Shown piece by piece: positions 1 to 7,655 of a DNA stretch of 64,000 nucleotides (within the stretch, counting starts at the first letter, position 1; every line of letters starts with the position of its first letter). This DNA comes from Synechococcus sp. LA31. Its GTDB lineage: Bacteria > Cyanobacteriota > Cyanobacteriia > PCC-6307 > Cyanobiaceae. The translations under genes and the position numbers were made by a program. A model generated the notes under the pieces. That model did no database searches, was not told the DNA's origin, and saw nothing but the letters and a program-made list of their open reading frames with translations. The stretch is from positions 124,001 to 188,000 of the forward strand of contig NZ_CP075523.1 of assembly GCF_018502385.1 (NCBI RefSeq). Reading direction: 5' to 3'.

Positions 1-240
<240 letters not shown>

Positions 241-577
241 ATGAGTGCTCCAAGAGCTCTCGCAGACAGGGGTTTGAAACCTGCGCTGCATCGCGTCGGC
301 GACCACAAAAGTATCCTCTGTCGCCCTGCCCTCCGTCAACTGGGCTGGGGTAGTGGAGAGGCTGAAGGATGGTTGGCCAAAGCCGTTGCCGTGGTTTTTT
401 GAACGCTCTCCAGATGTGGATATCCATGGATATCCCGAGTTGGACAGTTCCCTTGCACCCCTGCCCCACCGGCCAGCCTTAGTCGTCAACTCGCGATCAT
501 GGCGCTCCTACGAAGGAATTCGCTCCAGCAAGCCCACGGGAGCCTTCTTCCAGGATGAGAGGGATCTCGCGCGCATG
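241..577. other. Stretch without a recognisable gene
   Basis: Between tRNA-Asp and the terminator at 578 I find no convincing coding sequence: the open frames here have no recognisable domain and run antisense across the tRNA. The one structured element is an 18-bp perfect palindrome at 418-435, described separately. Confidence 0.5.
418..447. repeat. Palindromic dispersed repeat, copy 1
   Basis: Bases 418-435 (GGATATCCATGGATATCC) are a perfect 18-bp palindrome. The 30 bases 418-447 match 51403-51432 in the same orientation at 25 of 30 positions, including the shared tail TCCCG...GGACAG. This copy lies in an apparently non-coding stretch. With only two copies and palindromic content, chance similarity is possible. 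Confidence 0.35.
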
Positions 578-604
578 AAAAAAAGCCCGCCATGGGACGG
601 GCTT
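578..604 (-). terminator. Rho-independent terminator
   Basis: On the reverse strand AAGCCCG (604-598) pairs with CGGGCTT (589-583) around an 8-nt loop, and the stem runs into a T-tract (T7, 584-578). It sits 30 bases after the stop of the small ORF at 634-822, so it should end that transcript before tRNA-Asp. Confidence 0.85.
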
Positions 605-633
605 GAGGAGTCTGCGGTGGATTCGCAGCTCAA

Positions 634-822
634 TCAGGGGCGAAAGCCAGCGGGTTCGATCAAGCGCACCTGGTTACCGCGAGCAGTGAATTCACGACCT
701 TGATCGCTTTGAACGACGACGCGACCACCAGATTTCACACGGATCACCCGGGCACGAACCCAGCCGAGGGCGGCGGATTCGAGAACCTTGACGACATCAC
801 CGGGCTGTAGATCCAACTCCAT
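634..822 (-). CDS. Small conserved SH3-like protein, unknown function
   Basis: A 62-residue protein beginning MELDLQPGDVVKVLES. The pattern PGDVVKV...GWVRARVI, then alternating beta-prone segments (GGRVVVQSD, REFTARGNQVRLIEP), suggests a small SH3-like or KOW-like beta barrel. The frame is open 11 codons further upstream, but the internal ATG fits the compact domain better. It lies between tRNA-Trp and tRNA-Asp on the same strand and is followed by a strong terminator. I do not recognise a named family. The call of a real gene rests on coding character, context and terminator placement. Confidence 0.7.
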   Translation of the reverse strand: MELDLQPGDVVKVLESAALGWVRARVIRVKSGGRVVVQSDQGREFTARGNQVRLIEPAGFRP

Positions 823-859
823 GTCCGGAACGTAGAAACTGCAGGGAGGAAACACCGAA

Positions 860-932
860 CGCGCCGTGGAGGACTTGAACCCCCGACATCAGGTTTTGGA
901 GACCTGCGTTCTACCAACTGAACTAACGGCGC
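860..932 (-). tRNA. trnW-CCA: tRNA-Trp (anticodon CCA)
   Basis: The reverse strand gives a cloverleaf with acceptor GCGCCGT/ACGGCGC, discriminator G, a D arm with GTTGGTAGAAC, anticodon loop CTCCAAA with CCA, and T arm GGTTCAAGTCC. It is 73 nt long. It lies about 100 bases downstream of rplS on the same strand and 37 bases upstream of the small ORF. Confidence 0.96.
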
Positions 933-1030
933 AGGGCCGATGTTCCCTCAGCCGGATGATTGGGTTGGTGACCAAATCATCCGGCGGGCCGATCAACAAG
1001 TGATGGCCAGGTGCTGAAGGCGGAAAGCGA

Positions 1031-1528
1031 TCAGCGATCGAAGCGCTGCTTGACGCGGGTGGCTTTGCCCACTCGGTCGCGCAGATAGAAGAGCTTCGCT
1101 CGACGCACCTTACCCCGGCGCTCCACCTTGATGGAAGCCACCTGGGGGCTGTGGATCAGGAACACACGCTCAACGCCCACACCCTGGAAGATGCGGCGCA
1201 CGGTGATGGTCTCGTTGAGGCCGCCATGGCGCTTGGCGATCACCACACCCTCGTAAGGCTGGATGCGCTCTTTGTTGCCCTCAGTGATGCGCACGCCCAC
1301 GCGAACGGTGTCACCCACGTAGATCTCGGGGTGATCTTTGGCTTGCTTGGCGATCTGCTCGGCCTCGAAGGCACGGATCAGTTCACTGGCGCTCAGCTTG
1401 CCCACACTCACTTTGGCGGCAGGCTTCTCAGCTACGGCCACGCTGGGCTCAGCTGCGACCTCGGTGCTGGTGGTGTCGCTGGTGGTCTCTTTGATGTCGT
1501 CAGTCATGTCCTTGGATTCCGCTGCCAT
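1031..1528 (-). CDS. rplS: 50S ribosomal protein L19
   Basis: Structural protein of the large ribosomal subunit at the interface with the 30S subunit. Residues from about 50 onward carry the L19 core: [20 protein letters not shown], the [11 protein letters not shown] segment, and [10 protein letters not shown]...[12 protein letters not shown]. At 165 aa it is longer than the roughly 115-120 aa bacterial norm because of an acidic, Thr/Ala/Val-rich N-terminal extension of about 45 residues. Extensions of this kind are seen in picocyanobacterial L19. A second ATG eight codons in (position 1507) is an alternative start. It is followed by tRNA-Trp on the same strand. Confidence 0.96.
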   Translation of the reverse strand: MAAESKDMTDDIKETTSDTTSTEVAAEPSVAVAEKPAAKVSVGKLSASELIRAFEAEQIAKQAKDHPEIYVGDTVRVGVRITEGNKERIQPYEGVVIAKRHGGLNETITVRRIFQGVGVERVFLIHSPQVASIKVERRGKVRRAKLFYLRDRVGKATRVKQRFDR

Positions 1529-1570
1529 CCAGCTCCGAAAAACGCCTGGCCAAACAACCAGTGTACTGGC

Positions 1571-1876
1571 TCAGGGTGCAGGGGTGCCTCGGGGCTTTCT
1601 CTGCTGCCAGCGCCTGATGAGCAGCAGGGCTCCACTGCCCAGCATCCAAAGGAGCCCCAGACCATTGAGCAGCACATAGACGGGTTCTGCCCAGGGGCCG
1701 AGCCACTCGCCCTCATGCACCACCATCAGCCAATGCACCTGATCGCGGCCCAGTCCACCCCAATCCTTAAGTAGCCGGTAGCTCATGCCGCTCAACACAG
1801 TGATCAGCAGCGGTGCCAGCACCACCGGAGCCACAGCGGCATGCCAACGGCGCAGGTGAACCAACGGCGAGCTCAT
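1571..1876 (-). CDS. Small membrane protein, PepSY-associated TM-like
   Basis: A 101-residue protein with two predicted membrane spans: residues about 14-33 ([20 protein letters not shown]) and about 67-87 ([20 protein letters not shown]). Between them lies a short loop with [14 protein letters not shown]. The HRR/LRRWH N-terminus, the [10 protein letters not shown] motif and the histidine-bearing loop resemble the membrane segments of PepSY-TM proteins, and GEWLGP recalls half-sized versions in cyanobacteria. Function is unknown. It is divergent from map, with 65 bases between the starts. Confidence 0.65.
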   Translation of the reverse strand: MSSPLVHLRRWHAAVAPVVLAPLLITVLSGMSYRLLKDWGGLGRDQVHWLMVVHEGEWLGPWAEPVYVLLNGLGLLWMLGSGALLLIRRWQQRKPRGTPAP

Positions 1877-1941
1877 GGCAAGGGATCGGCCGGGCTGTGG
1901 TTTCAGGTTCTAACTTGAACCAAAGGGCCCGTATCGCCGAG

Positions 1942-2817
1942 ATGAACCTGTTCGCTGAACTGCTCGCCGCTACGCAGAAGTCTCAAGGTGGAGCTGAACA
2001 AGCTGCAGCCTCTGCGGTCACCCAAACCGGCCCGCGCATCCAGAAGAGCAGGCGCGGTGTGGAGGTGAAGAGCGCTCGCGAGCTCGCCACGATGCGCCAG
2101 GCCAGCCGCATCGTGGCCACGGTGTTGCGGGAAATCATGGAGATGGCGGCCCCCGGTATGACCACGGGCGATCTCGATGCCCACGCCGAGAAGCGCATCC
2201 GCGAGATGGGTGCGGTTCCGAGCTTCAAGGGGTACCACGGCTTCCCGGCCAGCATCTGCGCCTCGATTAACAACGAGGTGGTGCACGGCATTCCCAGTAA
2301 CAAGCGGGTGATCAAGGCTGGTGATCTGATGAAGATCGACACCGGTGCTTACTTCGACGGCTATCACGGCGATAGCTGCGTGACCATCTGCGTCGGCGAA
2401 GGGGTGCCTGAACACGCCCGCACCCTCTCCCGCGTCGCTCAGGAATCTTTGATGAAGGGCCTGGCCACCGTGAAGGCCGGCAGCACCCTGTTCGAACTGG
2501 CCGGTGCTGTGCAAGACCATGTGGAAGCGCATGGTTTCGCTGTGGTGGAGGACTACACGGGTCACGGCGTGGGCCGCAACCTGCACGAGGAGCCTTCGGT
2601 GTTCAACTACCGCACCCGCGAGCTGCCCAACATGAAGCTCCGGCCGGGCATGACCCTGGCGGTGGAACCGATTCTCAATGCCGGCAGCAAGGCCTGCCGC
2701 ACCCTCAAGGACCGCTGGACTGTGGTGACCGTGGACGGCAGTCTTTCGGCGCAGTGGGAGCACACGATCGCTGTGACCAGCGACGGCTGCGAGATCCTGA
2801 CCGACCGCAACTTCTGA
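1942..2817 (+). CDS. map: Methionine aminopeptidase, type I
   Basis: Removes the initiator methionine from nascent proteins in the cytosol, using a di-metal centre. The pita-bread fold motifs are present: [25 protein letters not shown] (first metal-binding Asp pair), [12 protein letters not shown] (metal His and catalytic region), TLAVEPIL and the C-terminal WEHTIAVT carrying the last Glu-His. The ATG at 1942 gives 291 aa with about 40 residues ahead of the catalytic domain (from [11 protein letters not shown]). The upstream part of the frame overlaps the divergent gene and is rejected. Convergent with the SDR gene downstream. Confidence 0.96.
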   Translation: MNLFAELLAATQKSQGGAEQAAASAVTQTGPRIQKSRRGVEVKSARELATMRQASRIVATVLREIMEMAAPGMTTGDLDAHAEKRIREMGAVPSFKGYHGFPASICASINNEVVHGIPSNKRVIKAGDLMKIDTGAYFDGYHGDSCVTICVGEGVPEHARTLSRVAQESLMKGLATVKAGSTLFELAGAVQDHVEAHGFAVVEDYTGHGVGRNLHEEPSVFNYRTRELPNMKLRPGMTLAVEPILNAGSKACRTLKDRWTVVTVDGSLSAQWEHTIAVTSDGCEILTDRNF

Positions 2818-2844
2818 TCCAGCCCAGGGCCTGGTGAATGGTGA

Positions 2845-3573
2845 TCAGGTCGCAGCTTTGCTGACAACCCTGAAATACAGCCAGCGGCTCAGGGCGGTCA
2901 GCGGCATCACCGCATAGGTGAGCGGGTTGGGGGTCACGATCACCAGCCCGCAGTTCCACTCCACCTGCCGCAGGATCTCGCGGGCCACAAAGGCTGCACT
3001 CATCAACCCGATCGGGTTGAGGGCCGAGCGGAAAGGCCCCAGCACCAGCCGGCGCAGCCGCAGCTGTGGTCCGGCCAGGTCGAGGCTGCGCAAACTCAGC
3101 AGCTGCCCTTGCAGGCGTTTGCTGATCTCGTAGAGCGGGCTCACGGCGGCCTGGATTTCCGCTTCTGAGGTGTTCATCCACAGCTCGCGGCGGGGGCGAC
3201 CGGTGGGGTCGGCCCGGGCGATCTCTGCAAACAACTCCAGCAGCCGCCAGCTACTCAAAGCATTCACCTCCAGGGAGCGCCCTACGGCCTCGGGGCTGCG
3301 ATCGCCATGGCTGTTGAATCCGTGGTTGATCACCAGCACATCGCAGCGTTGCAGCACCGGCTGCAGGGCCTGTTCCGCGCCGCAGCGCCACTGCACCTGC
3401 TCCAGCTGGATCGGGCTCCCCTGCGCATCGATCAGCGCCAGCTTGGCTGGGGAGCTGGTGAGCGCCACCAGTGCTGCGCCTTGGTGATGCAGCTCCAGCA
3501 GCAGAGCCTGCCCCAGGCTGCCGCTTGCTCCGGTTACGGCCACCGTGCGTCCGCTGAAGGGCTTGTGTGACAT
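2845..3573 (-). CDS. Short-chain dehydrogenase/reductase (SDR) family protein
   Basis: A 242-residue Rossmann-fold protein with the N-terminal NAD(P)-binding glycine motif VAVTGASGSLGQAL at about residues 10-23, VLVINHGFNSHG equivalent to the SDR NNAG strand, and a YEISK segment (about residues 149-153) that supplies the catalytic Tyr and Lys (YxxxK). The serine partner probably comes from MNTSEAE. The last 50 residues are hydrophobic and include CGLVIVTPNPLTYAVMPLTALSRW, suggesting a membrane-associated tail. The sequence resembles the SDR half of cyanobacterial proteins that also carry a sterol-desaturase-like domain, but here it stands alone. The substrate is unknown. Confidence 0.8.
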   Translation of the reverse strand: MSHKPFSGRTVAVTGASGSLGQALLLELHHQGAALVALTSSPAKLALIDAQGSPIQLEQVQWRCGAEQALQPVLQRCDVLVINHGFNSHGDRSPEAVGRSLEVNALSSWRLLELFAEIARADPTGRPRRELWMNTSEAEIQAAVSPLYEISKRLQGQLLSLRSLDLAGPQLRLRRLVLGPFRSALNPIGLMSAAFVAREILRQVEWNCGLVIVTPNPLTYAVMPLTALSRWLYFRVVSKAAT

Positions 3574-3630
3574 CGGCCATGGGCGATGCGGTCAGCTTGC
3601 GGCATCCTCTGGGCAGACGGAGTGGTGCGG

Positions 3631-4002
3631 ATGTCGGCGGCATTGGTGGCCCTCTACGCCCCCTATTGCCAAGGCGACCAACTCGAAACTGGGCTGCAAT
3701 GGTTGGCTCGAGGTGAGCTGCTGGGCCGGCGCCAGCTGCGGCCCGCAGGAGAGCGGCCGTTTGTGTTGCGCTGGCAGCCGGGTGTGGCTCCGCTCGAGAC
3801 CACACGCGCCCAACTGGAGGTGATGGCTGATGGTGTGGAGCAGCCGGTTCGCTACAGCTTTGAGCTGCCCACCCATCAGCTGCTCAGTTGGCTGATCGGC
3901 TGGCTCGCTGCCGGCGGCGGTTCCGCTCAGCCGGCCGACCTGCCAGAGAGCTTCTGGCAGTGGTTGATCCTCGGGCTCGAAACCACAGCGCCGCAGCCCT
4001 AG
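3631..4002 (+). CDS. Conserved hypothetical protein
   Basis: A 123-residue protein from ATG 3631 (MSAALVALYAPYCQGDQLET). No known domain is recognised. It has a compact alpha/beta look, an internal LSWLIGWLAAGG segment too short and isolated to call a membrane span, and a conserved-looking C-terminal ESFWQWLILGLE. It ends 24 bases before the phosphotransacetylase-like gene and is probably co-transcribed with it. The frame extends upstream to 3586, but the ATG at 3631 is preferred because it leaves room after the divergent SDR gene. Confidence 0.7.
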   Translation: MSAALVALYAPYCQGDQLETGLQWLARGELLGRRQLRPAGERPFVLRWQPGVAPLETTRAQLEVMADGVEQPVRYSFELPTHQLLSWLIGWLAAGGGSAQPADLPESFWQWLILGLETTAPQP

Positions 4003-4026
4003 ATTCGTTACACCAGCCTTCGTTAT

Positions 4027-5145
4027 ATGGGTCACGACAGCGCGTCCACCCAGGCTCGTTCGTCGGCCCTGCTGATCGGTTCGTGTGAGCCCTTCAGCGG
4101 TAAATCGGCTGTTGTGCTCGGGTTGGCACGGCAGTGGTTGCAGCGCGGCGTTCCGGTGCGGATCGGTAAACCCCTCGCTGATAGCGCTGAGTTGAGCGAG
4201 AGCAGCACGGGTGCGCTGATTGATGACGACGTGCGTTTCGTGGGCCAGATCCTCGGCCTCAGCGATGAACAGCTCGTGCCTTCGGTGCATCTGCAAGGGG
4301 CCGACGTGGCTCGCGAGCGTTTACTGGCTGGCAACTTGGACCCGGGTGCTGGCTTTGCCGCCCTCCAGCAGCAGCTCGATCAATCCGGCGACGGCATCAC
4401 CCTGCTGGAGGGAGCCGGTGGCCTCAGCGATGGCCTGCTCTACGGCCTGAGCTTGGTGCAGGTGGCCCGGGGGCTGCAGGCGCCTGTGGTGTTGGTGCAC
4501 AGCTGGAGTGGATGCCACAGCGCTGAGTCGCTGTTGGCTGCGCGTGAACAACTGGGTGATCTGCTCTGCGGGGTGGTGCTCAACGGTCTTCCGCCGGACC
4601 AGGTGCCACTGGTGCGCGCTGAGGTGGCTCCTGCCCTCGAGCGGTTAGGCGTGCCGGTGCTCGGTGTGATGCCCCGCTCACCGCTGCTGCGCAGCGTCAC
4701 CGTGGAGGAGCTGGTGCGCCGCCTCGATGCTCAGGTGCTGTGCTGCCGCGATCGCCTCGATCTGCTGGTGGAAACCCTGTCCATCGGCGCGATGAATGTG
4801 AACTCCGCAATGGAGTTTTTCCGCCGCCGCCGCAACATGGCGGTTGTCACCGGCGCCGATCGCACTGACATCCAGCTGGCAGCCTTAGAGGCGTCCACCC
4901 AGTGCCTGATCCTCACGGGTGCTGGTGAGCCGTTGCCGCAGTTGATCTCCCGGGCAGAAGAGCTTGAGGTGCCCTTGCTGAAGGTGGAGCACGACACGCT
5001 CACCACCGTTGAGGTGATTGAAAGCGCTTTCGGTCATGTGCGCCTGCACGAATCGGTGAAGGCCACCTATGCGTTCCGCCTGGTGGAGGAGCACTGTGAT
5101 TTTGAGCCGCTGCTGACGCGGTTGCGACTGCCAACCCCCGCTTGA
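4027..5145 (+). CDS. Phosphotransacetylase-family protein (BioD-like NTPase plus DRTGG domain)
   Basis: A 372-residue cytosolic protein of the cyanobacterial phosphotransacetylase-like family. Residues about 14-220 form a BioD/cobQ-type P-loop NTPase: GSCEPFSGKSAVVLGLA is the Walker A region, and LLEGAGGLSDGLLYG a second nucleotide-site motif. Residues about 225-340 match a DRTGG domain, with the marker segments GAMNVNSAMEFF and AVVTGADRTDIQLAAL. It lacks the C-terminal acetyl/butyryl-transferase domain of full Pta enzymes, so transacetylase activity should not be assumed. DRTGG proteins are thought to be regulatory or ligand-sensing. It follows the small hypothetical gene by 24 bases. Confidence 0.85.
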   Translation: MGHDSASTQARSSALLIGSCEPFSGKSAVVLGLARQWLQRGVPVRIGKPLADSAELSESSTGALIDDDVRFVGQILGLSDEQLVPSVHLQGADVARERLLAGNLDPGAGFAALQQQLDQSGDGITLLEGAGGLSDGLLYGLSLVQVARGLQAPVVLVHSWSGCHSAESLLAAREQLGDLLCGVVLNGLPPDQVPLVRAEVAPALERLGVPVLGVMPRSPLLRSVTVEELVRRLDAQVLCCRDRLDLLVETLSIGAMNVNSAMEFFRRRRNMAVVTGADRTDIQLAALEASTQCLILTGAGEPLPQLISRAEELEVPLLKVEHDTLTTVEVIESAFGHVRLHESVKATYAFRLVEEHCDFEPLLTRLRLPTPA

Positions 5146-5182
5146 ACACTGCTAGTTTCAACCCGTCAGCTGGTGGCGTGCG

Positions 5183-5695
5183 TTGACCCGGTCTCTTGAT
5201 CTACCGGCCCTCGACCGGATCGACACCTTGGCCCAGGAGCTCGCCTTGCTGCAGGACCGCAGCAAGCGCCGCATTGCGATTCTCGGCAGCCGGCATGTGC
5301 CGGTGGTGTCTGTGCATCTGGTGGAGCTGGTGTCACGCTCTCTGGCCCAGGAGGGCCACAGCCTGATCACCTCTGGTGCCCAGGGGGTCAACTCGGCGGT
5401 GATCCGCAGCGTGCTCGAGATCGACGCCTCGCGGCTCACGGTGTTGCTGCCCCAGAGCCTCGATCGGCAGCCGCGCGAATCACAGGAGCAGCTCGAGCGG
5501 GTGCTCCACCTGGTGGAGAAGCCTGAAAACGACGAGCTGCCCCTGCCCATGGCCAGCAGCCTCTGTAATCAGGAGATCATCCGCCGCTGTGATCAGCTGA
5601 TCTGCTTTGCGTTCCACGACAGCGAAACCCTGCTGGCGAGCTGCCGCACGGCTGAAGACATGGGGAAGGTAGTGAGTTTGATGTTCTTTGACTGA
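5183..5695 (+). CDS. DNA recombination-mediator protein A (DprA/Smf-like)
   Basis: A 170-residue Rossmann-like protein related to the DprA/Smf core and to lysine-decarboxylase-like nucleotide-binding folds. The strands RRIAILGSRHVPVVSV and HSLITSGAQGVNSAVIR give the DprA-type GS/R and SGxAxGxx-like pattern, and RCDQLICFAFHDSE completes the fold. It is much shorter than bona fide DprA (about 300-370 aa) and lacks a SAM-like or winged-helix domain, so a role in transformation is only suggested by homology. The start is a TTG at 5183, because the nearest GTG upstream is followed by an in-frame stop. Its last codons form one arm of a hairpin shared with the convergent MAPEG gene. Confidence 0.8.
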   Translation: MTRSLDLPALDRIDTLAQELALLQDRSKRRIAILGSRHVPVVSVHLVELVSRSLAQEGHSLITSGAQGVNSAVIRSVLEIDASRLTVLLPQSLDRQPRESQEQLERVLHLVEKPENDELPLPMASSLCNQEIIRRCDQLICFAFHDSETLLASCRTAEDMGKVVSLMFFD

Positions 5696-5711
5696 ATCAC
5701 AGTCAAAGAAC
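5683..5711. terminator. Bidirectional hairpin between convergent genes
   Basis: GTTCTTTGACTG (5683-5694) and CAGTCAAAGAAC (5700-5711) form a perfect 12-bp inverted repeat around the 5-nt loop AATCA. Each arm includes the stop region of one of the two convergent genes. It has no long T-tract, so it may act as a weak bidirectional terminator or as a 3'-end stabiliser. Confidence 0.6.
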
Positions 5712-6110
5712 GAAACTTCTCAGGCTATCGAGATACAGAATTCCGGTACACACCATCGCCCCGGCCCAGCACAACGACCGCAGTGGCGGCAAGTTGGCCA
5801 CGTAGGCAGCGATGTAGGCCAGGCGCAAACCGGGGTAGATCCAGGCCGCTGCGATGGCGACGGTGTTGTCGACCTTGCCAATCAGACAGAGCAGTGCGGC
5901 CGGTGCAAACAGCACAAACGCTTCGAAGCTGTTGAGGTGCGCCCAGTTGGCCCGTTTGCCCCATTCCGGCAAGCGATCAAACATCGCGCGTGGGGCCGCC
6001 AGGTCGCTGATCTGGAAATCGGCTTTCGAACGGGCAGCGCCCAGGGGAACGAGGCTGGCCACCACCACGCCGGCGGCCAGGCAGAGCGACCAGGCAAACG
6101 CAGATTGCAT
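5703..6110 (-). CDS. MAPEG family membrane protein
   Basis: A 135-residue protein with four hydrophobic helices (about residues 5-24, 63-81, 85-104, 109-130). The pattern RANWAHLNSFEAFVLFAPAAL followed by a YPGLRLAYIAAYV helix is characteristic of the MAPEG superfamily (membrane-associated proteins in eicosanoid and glutathione metabolism). The E-x-F motif in helix 2 and the R-x-x-Y motif in helix 3 are present. The actual substrate in cyanobacteria is not known. It is divergent from yajQ (88 bases) and convergent with the DprA-like gene. Confidence 0.85.
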   Translation of the reverse strand: MQSAFAWSLCLAAGVVVASLVPLGAARSKADFQISDLAAPRAMFDRLPEWGKRANWAHLNSFEAFVLFAPAALLCLIGKVDNTVAIAAAWIYPGLRLAYIAAYVANLPPLRSLCWAGAMVCTGILYLDSLRSFVL

Positions 6111-6197
6111 CGGGGCTAAACGCCGTTGGGCCGGCGGTTGGAATCAGCCTCCTTTTCTAGGGTGGGCCAAGTTCCCACCGTTGCCGCTGTTCTGCCC

Positions 6198-6689
6198 ATG
6201 GCCGACACCTATTCCTTCGACGTGGTTTCCGACTTCGACCGTCAAGAGCTGGTGAATGCCATCGACCAGGCCCGCCGTGACGTGTCGACCCGCTACGACC
6301 TCAAGGACTCCAACACCGAGATCGATCTGGAGGAGGCCAGCTTCACGATCACCACGGCTAGCGACATGACCCTGCAGGCGGTGGAGGATGTGCTGCGCCA
6401 GAAAGCCACCAAGCGCAATCTTTCGCTGAAGATCTTCGATTTCCAGACTCCCGAGCCCGTGGGCGGCAACCGGGTGAAGCAAGAGGTGAAGCTGCGTAAG
6501 GGCCTTAGCCAGGAGCTGGCCAAGAAGCTCAGCAAAACCGTGCGGGATGAGCTCAAGAAGGTCACGGTGGCCATCCAGGGCGACACCCTGCGGGTGACGG
6601 GCAAGAACAAAGACGACCTCCAGGCCGCCATCAATCTGCTCAAGGCTCAGGATGTGGAGGTGCCTCTTCAATTCCAGAACTACCGCTGA
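6198..6689 (+). CDS. yajQ: YajQ family cyclic-di-GMP/nucleotide-binding protein
   Basis: A 163-residue protein of the UPF0234/YajQ family with two RRM-like ferredoxin folds. Hallmarks are SFDVVSDFDRQELVNAIDQA at the N-terminus, the DLKDSNTEIDLE segment, the QKATKRNLSLK turn, and the C-terminal TGKNKDDLQAAINLLK. Some homologues bind c-di-GMP; the function in cyanobacteria is unsettled. ATG 6198 is the first start giving the canonical MADTYSFDVVS beginning. The last 50 bases overlap the 3' end of the convergent LysR gene. Confidence 0.94.
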   Translation: MADTYSFDVVSDFDRQELVNAIDQARRDVSTRYDLKDSNTEIDLEEASFTITTASDMTLQAVEDVLRQKATKRNLSLKIFDFQTPEPVGGNRVKQEVKLRKGLSQELAKKLSKTVRDELKKVTVAIQGDTLRVTGKNKDDLQAAINLLKAQDVEVPLQFQNYR

Positions 6690-7578
6690 AGGGCAGCGGC
6701 AGCATCTGGATCTCCGGGAGGTGCGAGGCCAACTGGCACAGCCTGTGGTGCAGGGTGGTGGCCAGTTGCTTGAACTGCGGCGTGGAGGCAAACTCCCGCC
6801 GCACCACCAGCACTTCCCCCGAGTTCACCGGCAATTGCAGTGCTAGTCGCTGCATCGCCGGGCCCAGCAGCTCCAGGCTCAGCGCTGTTCCGTAGCCGAT
6901 TGTGAGCTCCTGCTCAGTTTTGCCTTCCCACAGCTGCCGCTTGTAGCGCCGCATTCGCACCGGTGAGCTCCATAGGCCAACCTCCTTCAGAGCGGCCTCC
7001 ACCAGGGGGTAGGCACCTTGCGGCAGCGCCAGGCTCGGGTAGGGGCGCAGATCCTCAAAGCTGATGCTGCTGCGCTGGAGCAGCGGATGGCCGGGCTGCA
7101 CCAAGCAGTGCACCGGCATCTGGCAAAGGCTGATGCTGGTGAGCTCCGGGTCATCGGGCTCCGGTACATCCGGCAGGCCTGCTAGCCATACATCCACAAC
7201 TCGCTCGCGTAGCAGCGCGAAATTGCGCGCGATGCCCACGATGTTGCAGAGCCCCAGCACCCACCCTGGCGGTACCGGTTCGCAGAGCAACGGACCCGAC
7301 CAATAGGTGCCCTCCAGCCGAAGGGCACGATGGCCGCGCCAGCGGGCCAGCTGATGCACCTGCCGTTCGGCTGCCAGCAAAGGTGCATCACCGATGAGGT
7401 CCCATTCCCCCTCGAGTTTTCTCACGTCAACGTCAAACACCCGCAGGCAGCGGCGGGCCTGCCGCGAGACCGACGACTGGCTCAGTGCGAACCGCTCTGC
7501 CACCGCCTCACCTGAGCGCAACCACAGCAAACCATCGAGTGCGGCCAGGCTGTCTTGGTCGATCACGGCTCTCAGCAA
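6640..7578 (-). CDS. LysR-family transcriptional regulator
   Basis: A 312-residue regulator. Residues about 8-60 form the LysR winged helix-turn-helix (SLAALDGLLWLRSGEAVAER, then LSQSSVSRQARRCLRVF), and residues about 85-300 a periplasmic-binding-like effector domain. The start is not secure: TTG at 7578 or GTG at 7566. It is divergently transcribed from the 5-oxoprolinase and gamma-glutamyltransferase genes, with a perfect 10-bp inverted repeat in the 77-bp gap. It is therefore the likely local regulator of glutathione or gamma-glutamyl peptide breakdown, with oxoproline or a gamma-glutamyl compound as a plausible but unproven effector. Its tail overlaps yajQ by 50 bases. Confidence 0.88.
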   Translation of the reverse strand: MLRAVIDQDSLAALDGLLWLRSGEAVAERFALSQSSVSRQARRCLRVFDVDVRKLEGEWDLIGDAPLLAAERQVHQLARWRGHRALRLEGTYWSGPLLCEPVPPGWVLGLCNIVGIARNFALLRERVVDVWLAGLPDVPEPDDPELTSISLCQMPVHCLVQPGHPLLQRSSISFEDLRPYPSLALPQGAYPLVEAALKEVGLWSSPVRMRRYKRQLWEGKTEQELTIGYGTALSLELLGPAMQRLALQLPVNSGEVLVVRREFASTPQFKQLATTLHHRLCQLASHLPEIQMLPLPFSGSSGIEEAPPHPEP

Positions 7579-7583
7579 GCGGG

Positions 7584-7617
7584 GCTGAATTCAATCAGTC
7601 GGCAGGGTGAATTCAGC
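7584..7617. promoter_or_regulatory. Putative LysR operator (perfect inverted repeat)
   Basis: GCTGAATTCA (7584-7593) and TGAATTCAGC (7608-7617) are exact reverse complements separated by 14 bases. They lie in the 77-bp divergent gap, 6 bases upstream of the LysR start and 38 bases upstream of the 5-oxoprolinase start. That placement would allow control of the target gene and autoregulation. Binding is inferred. Confidence 0.65.
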
Positions 7618-7655
7618 AGGGTTTCTAAGATTCTTCTTGCCGAACAAGGCGGTGA

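Noticed and set aside
2818-2844. Terminator between map and the SDR gene
   Set aside because: Only a weak imperfect stem and no T-tract; not enough to call.
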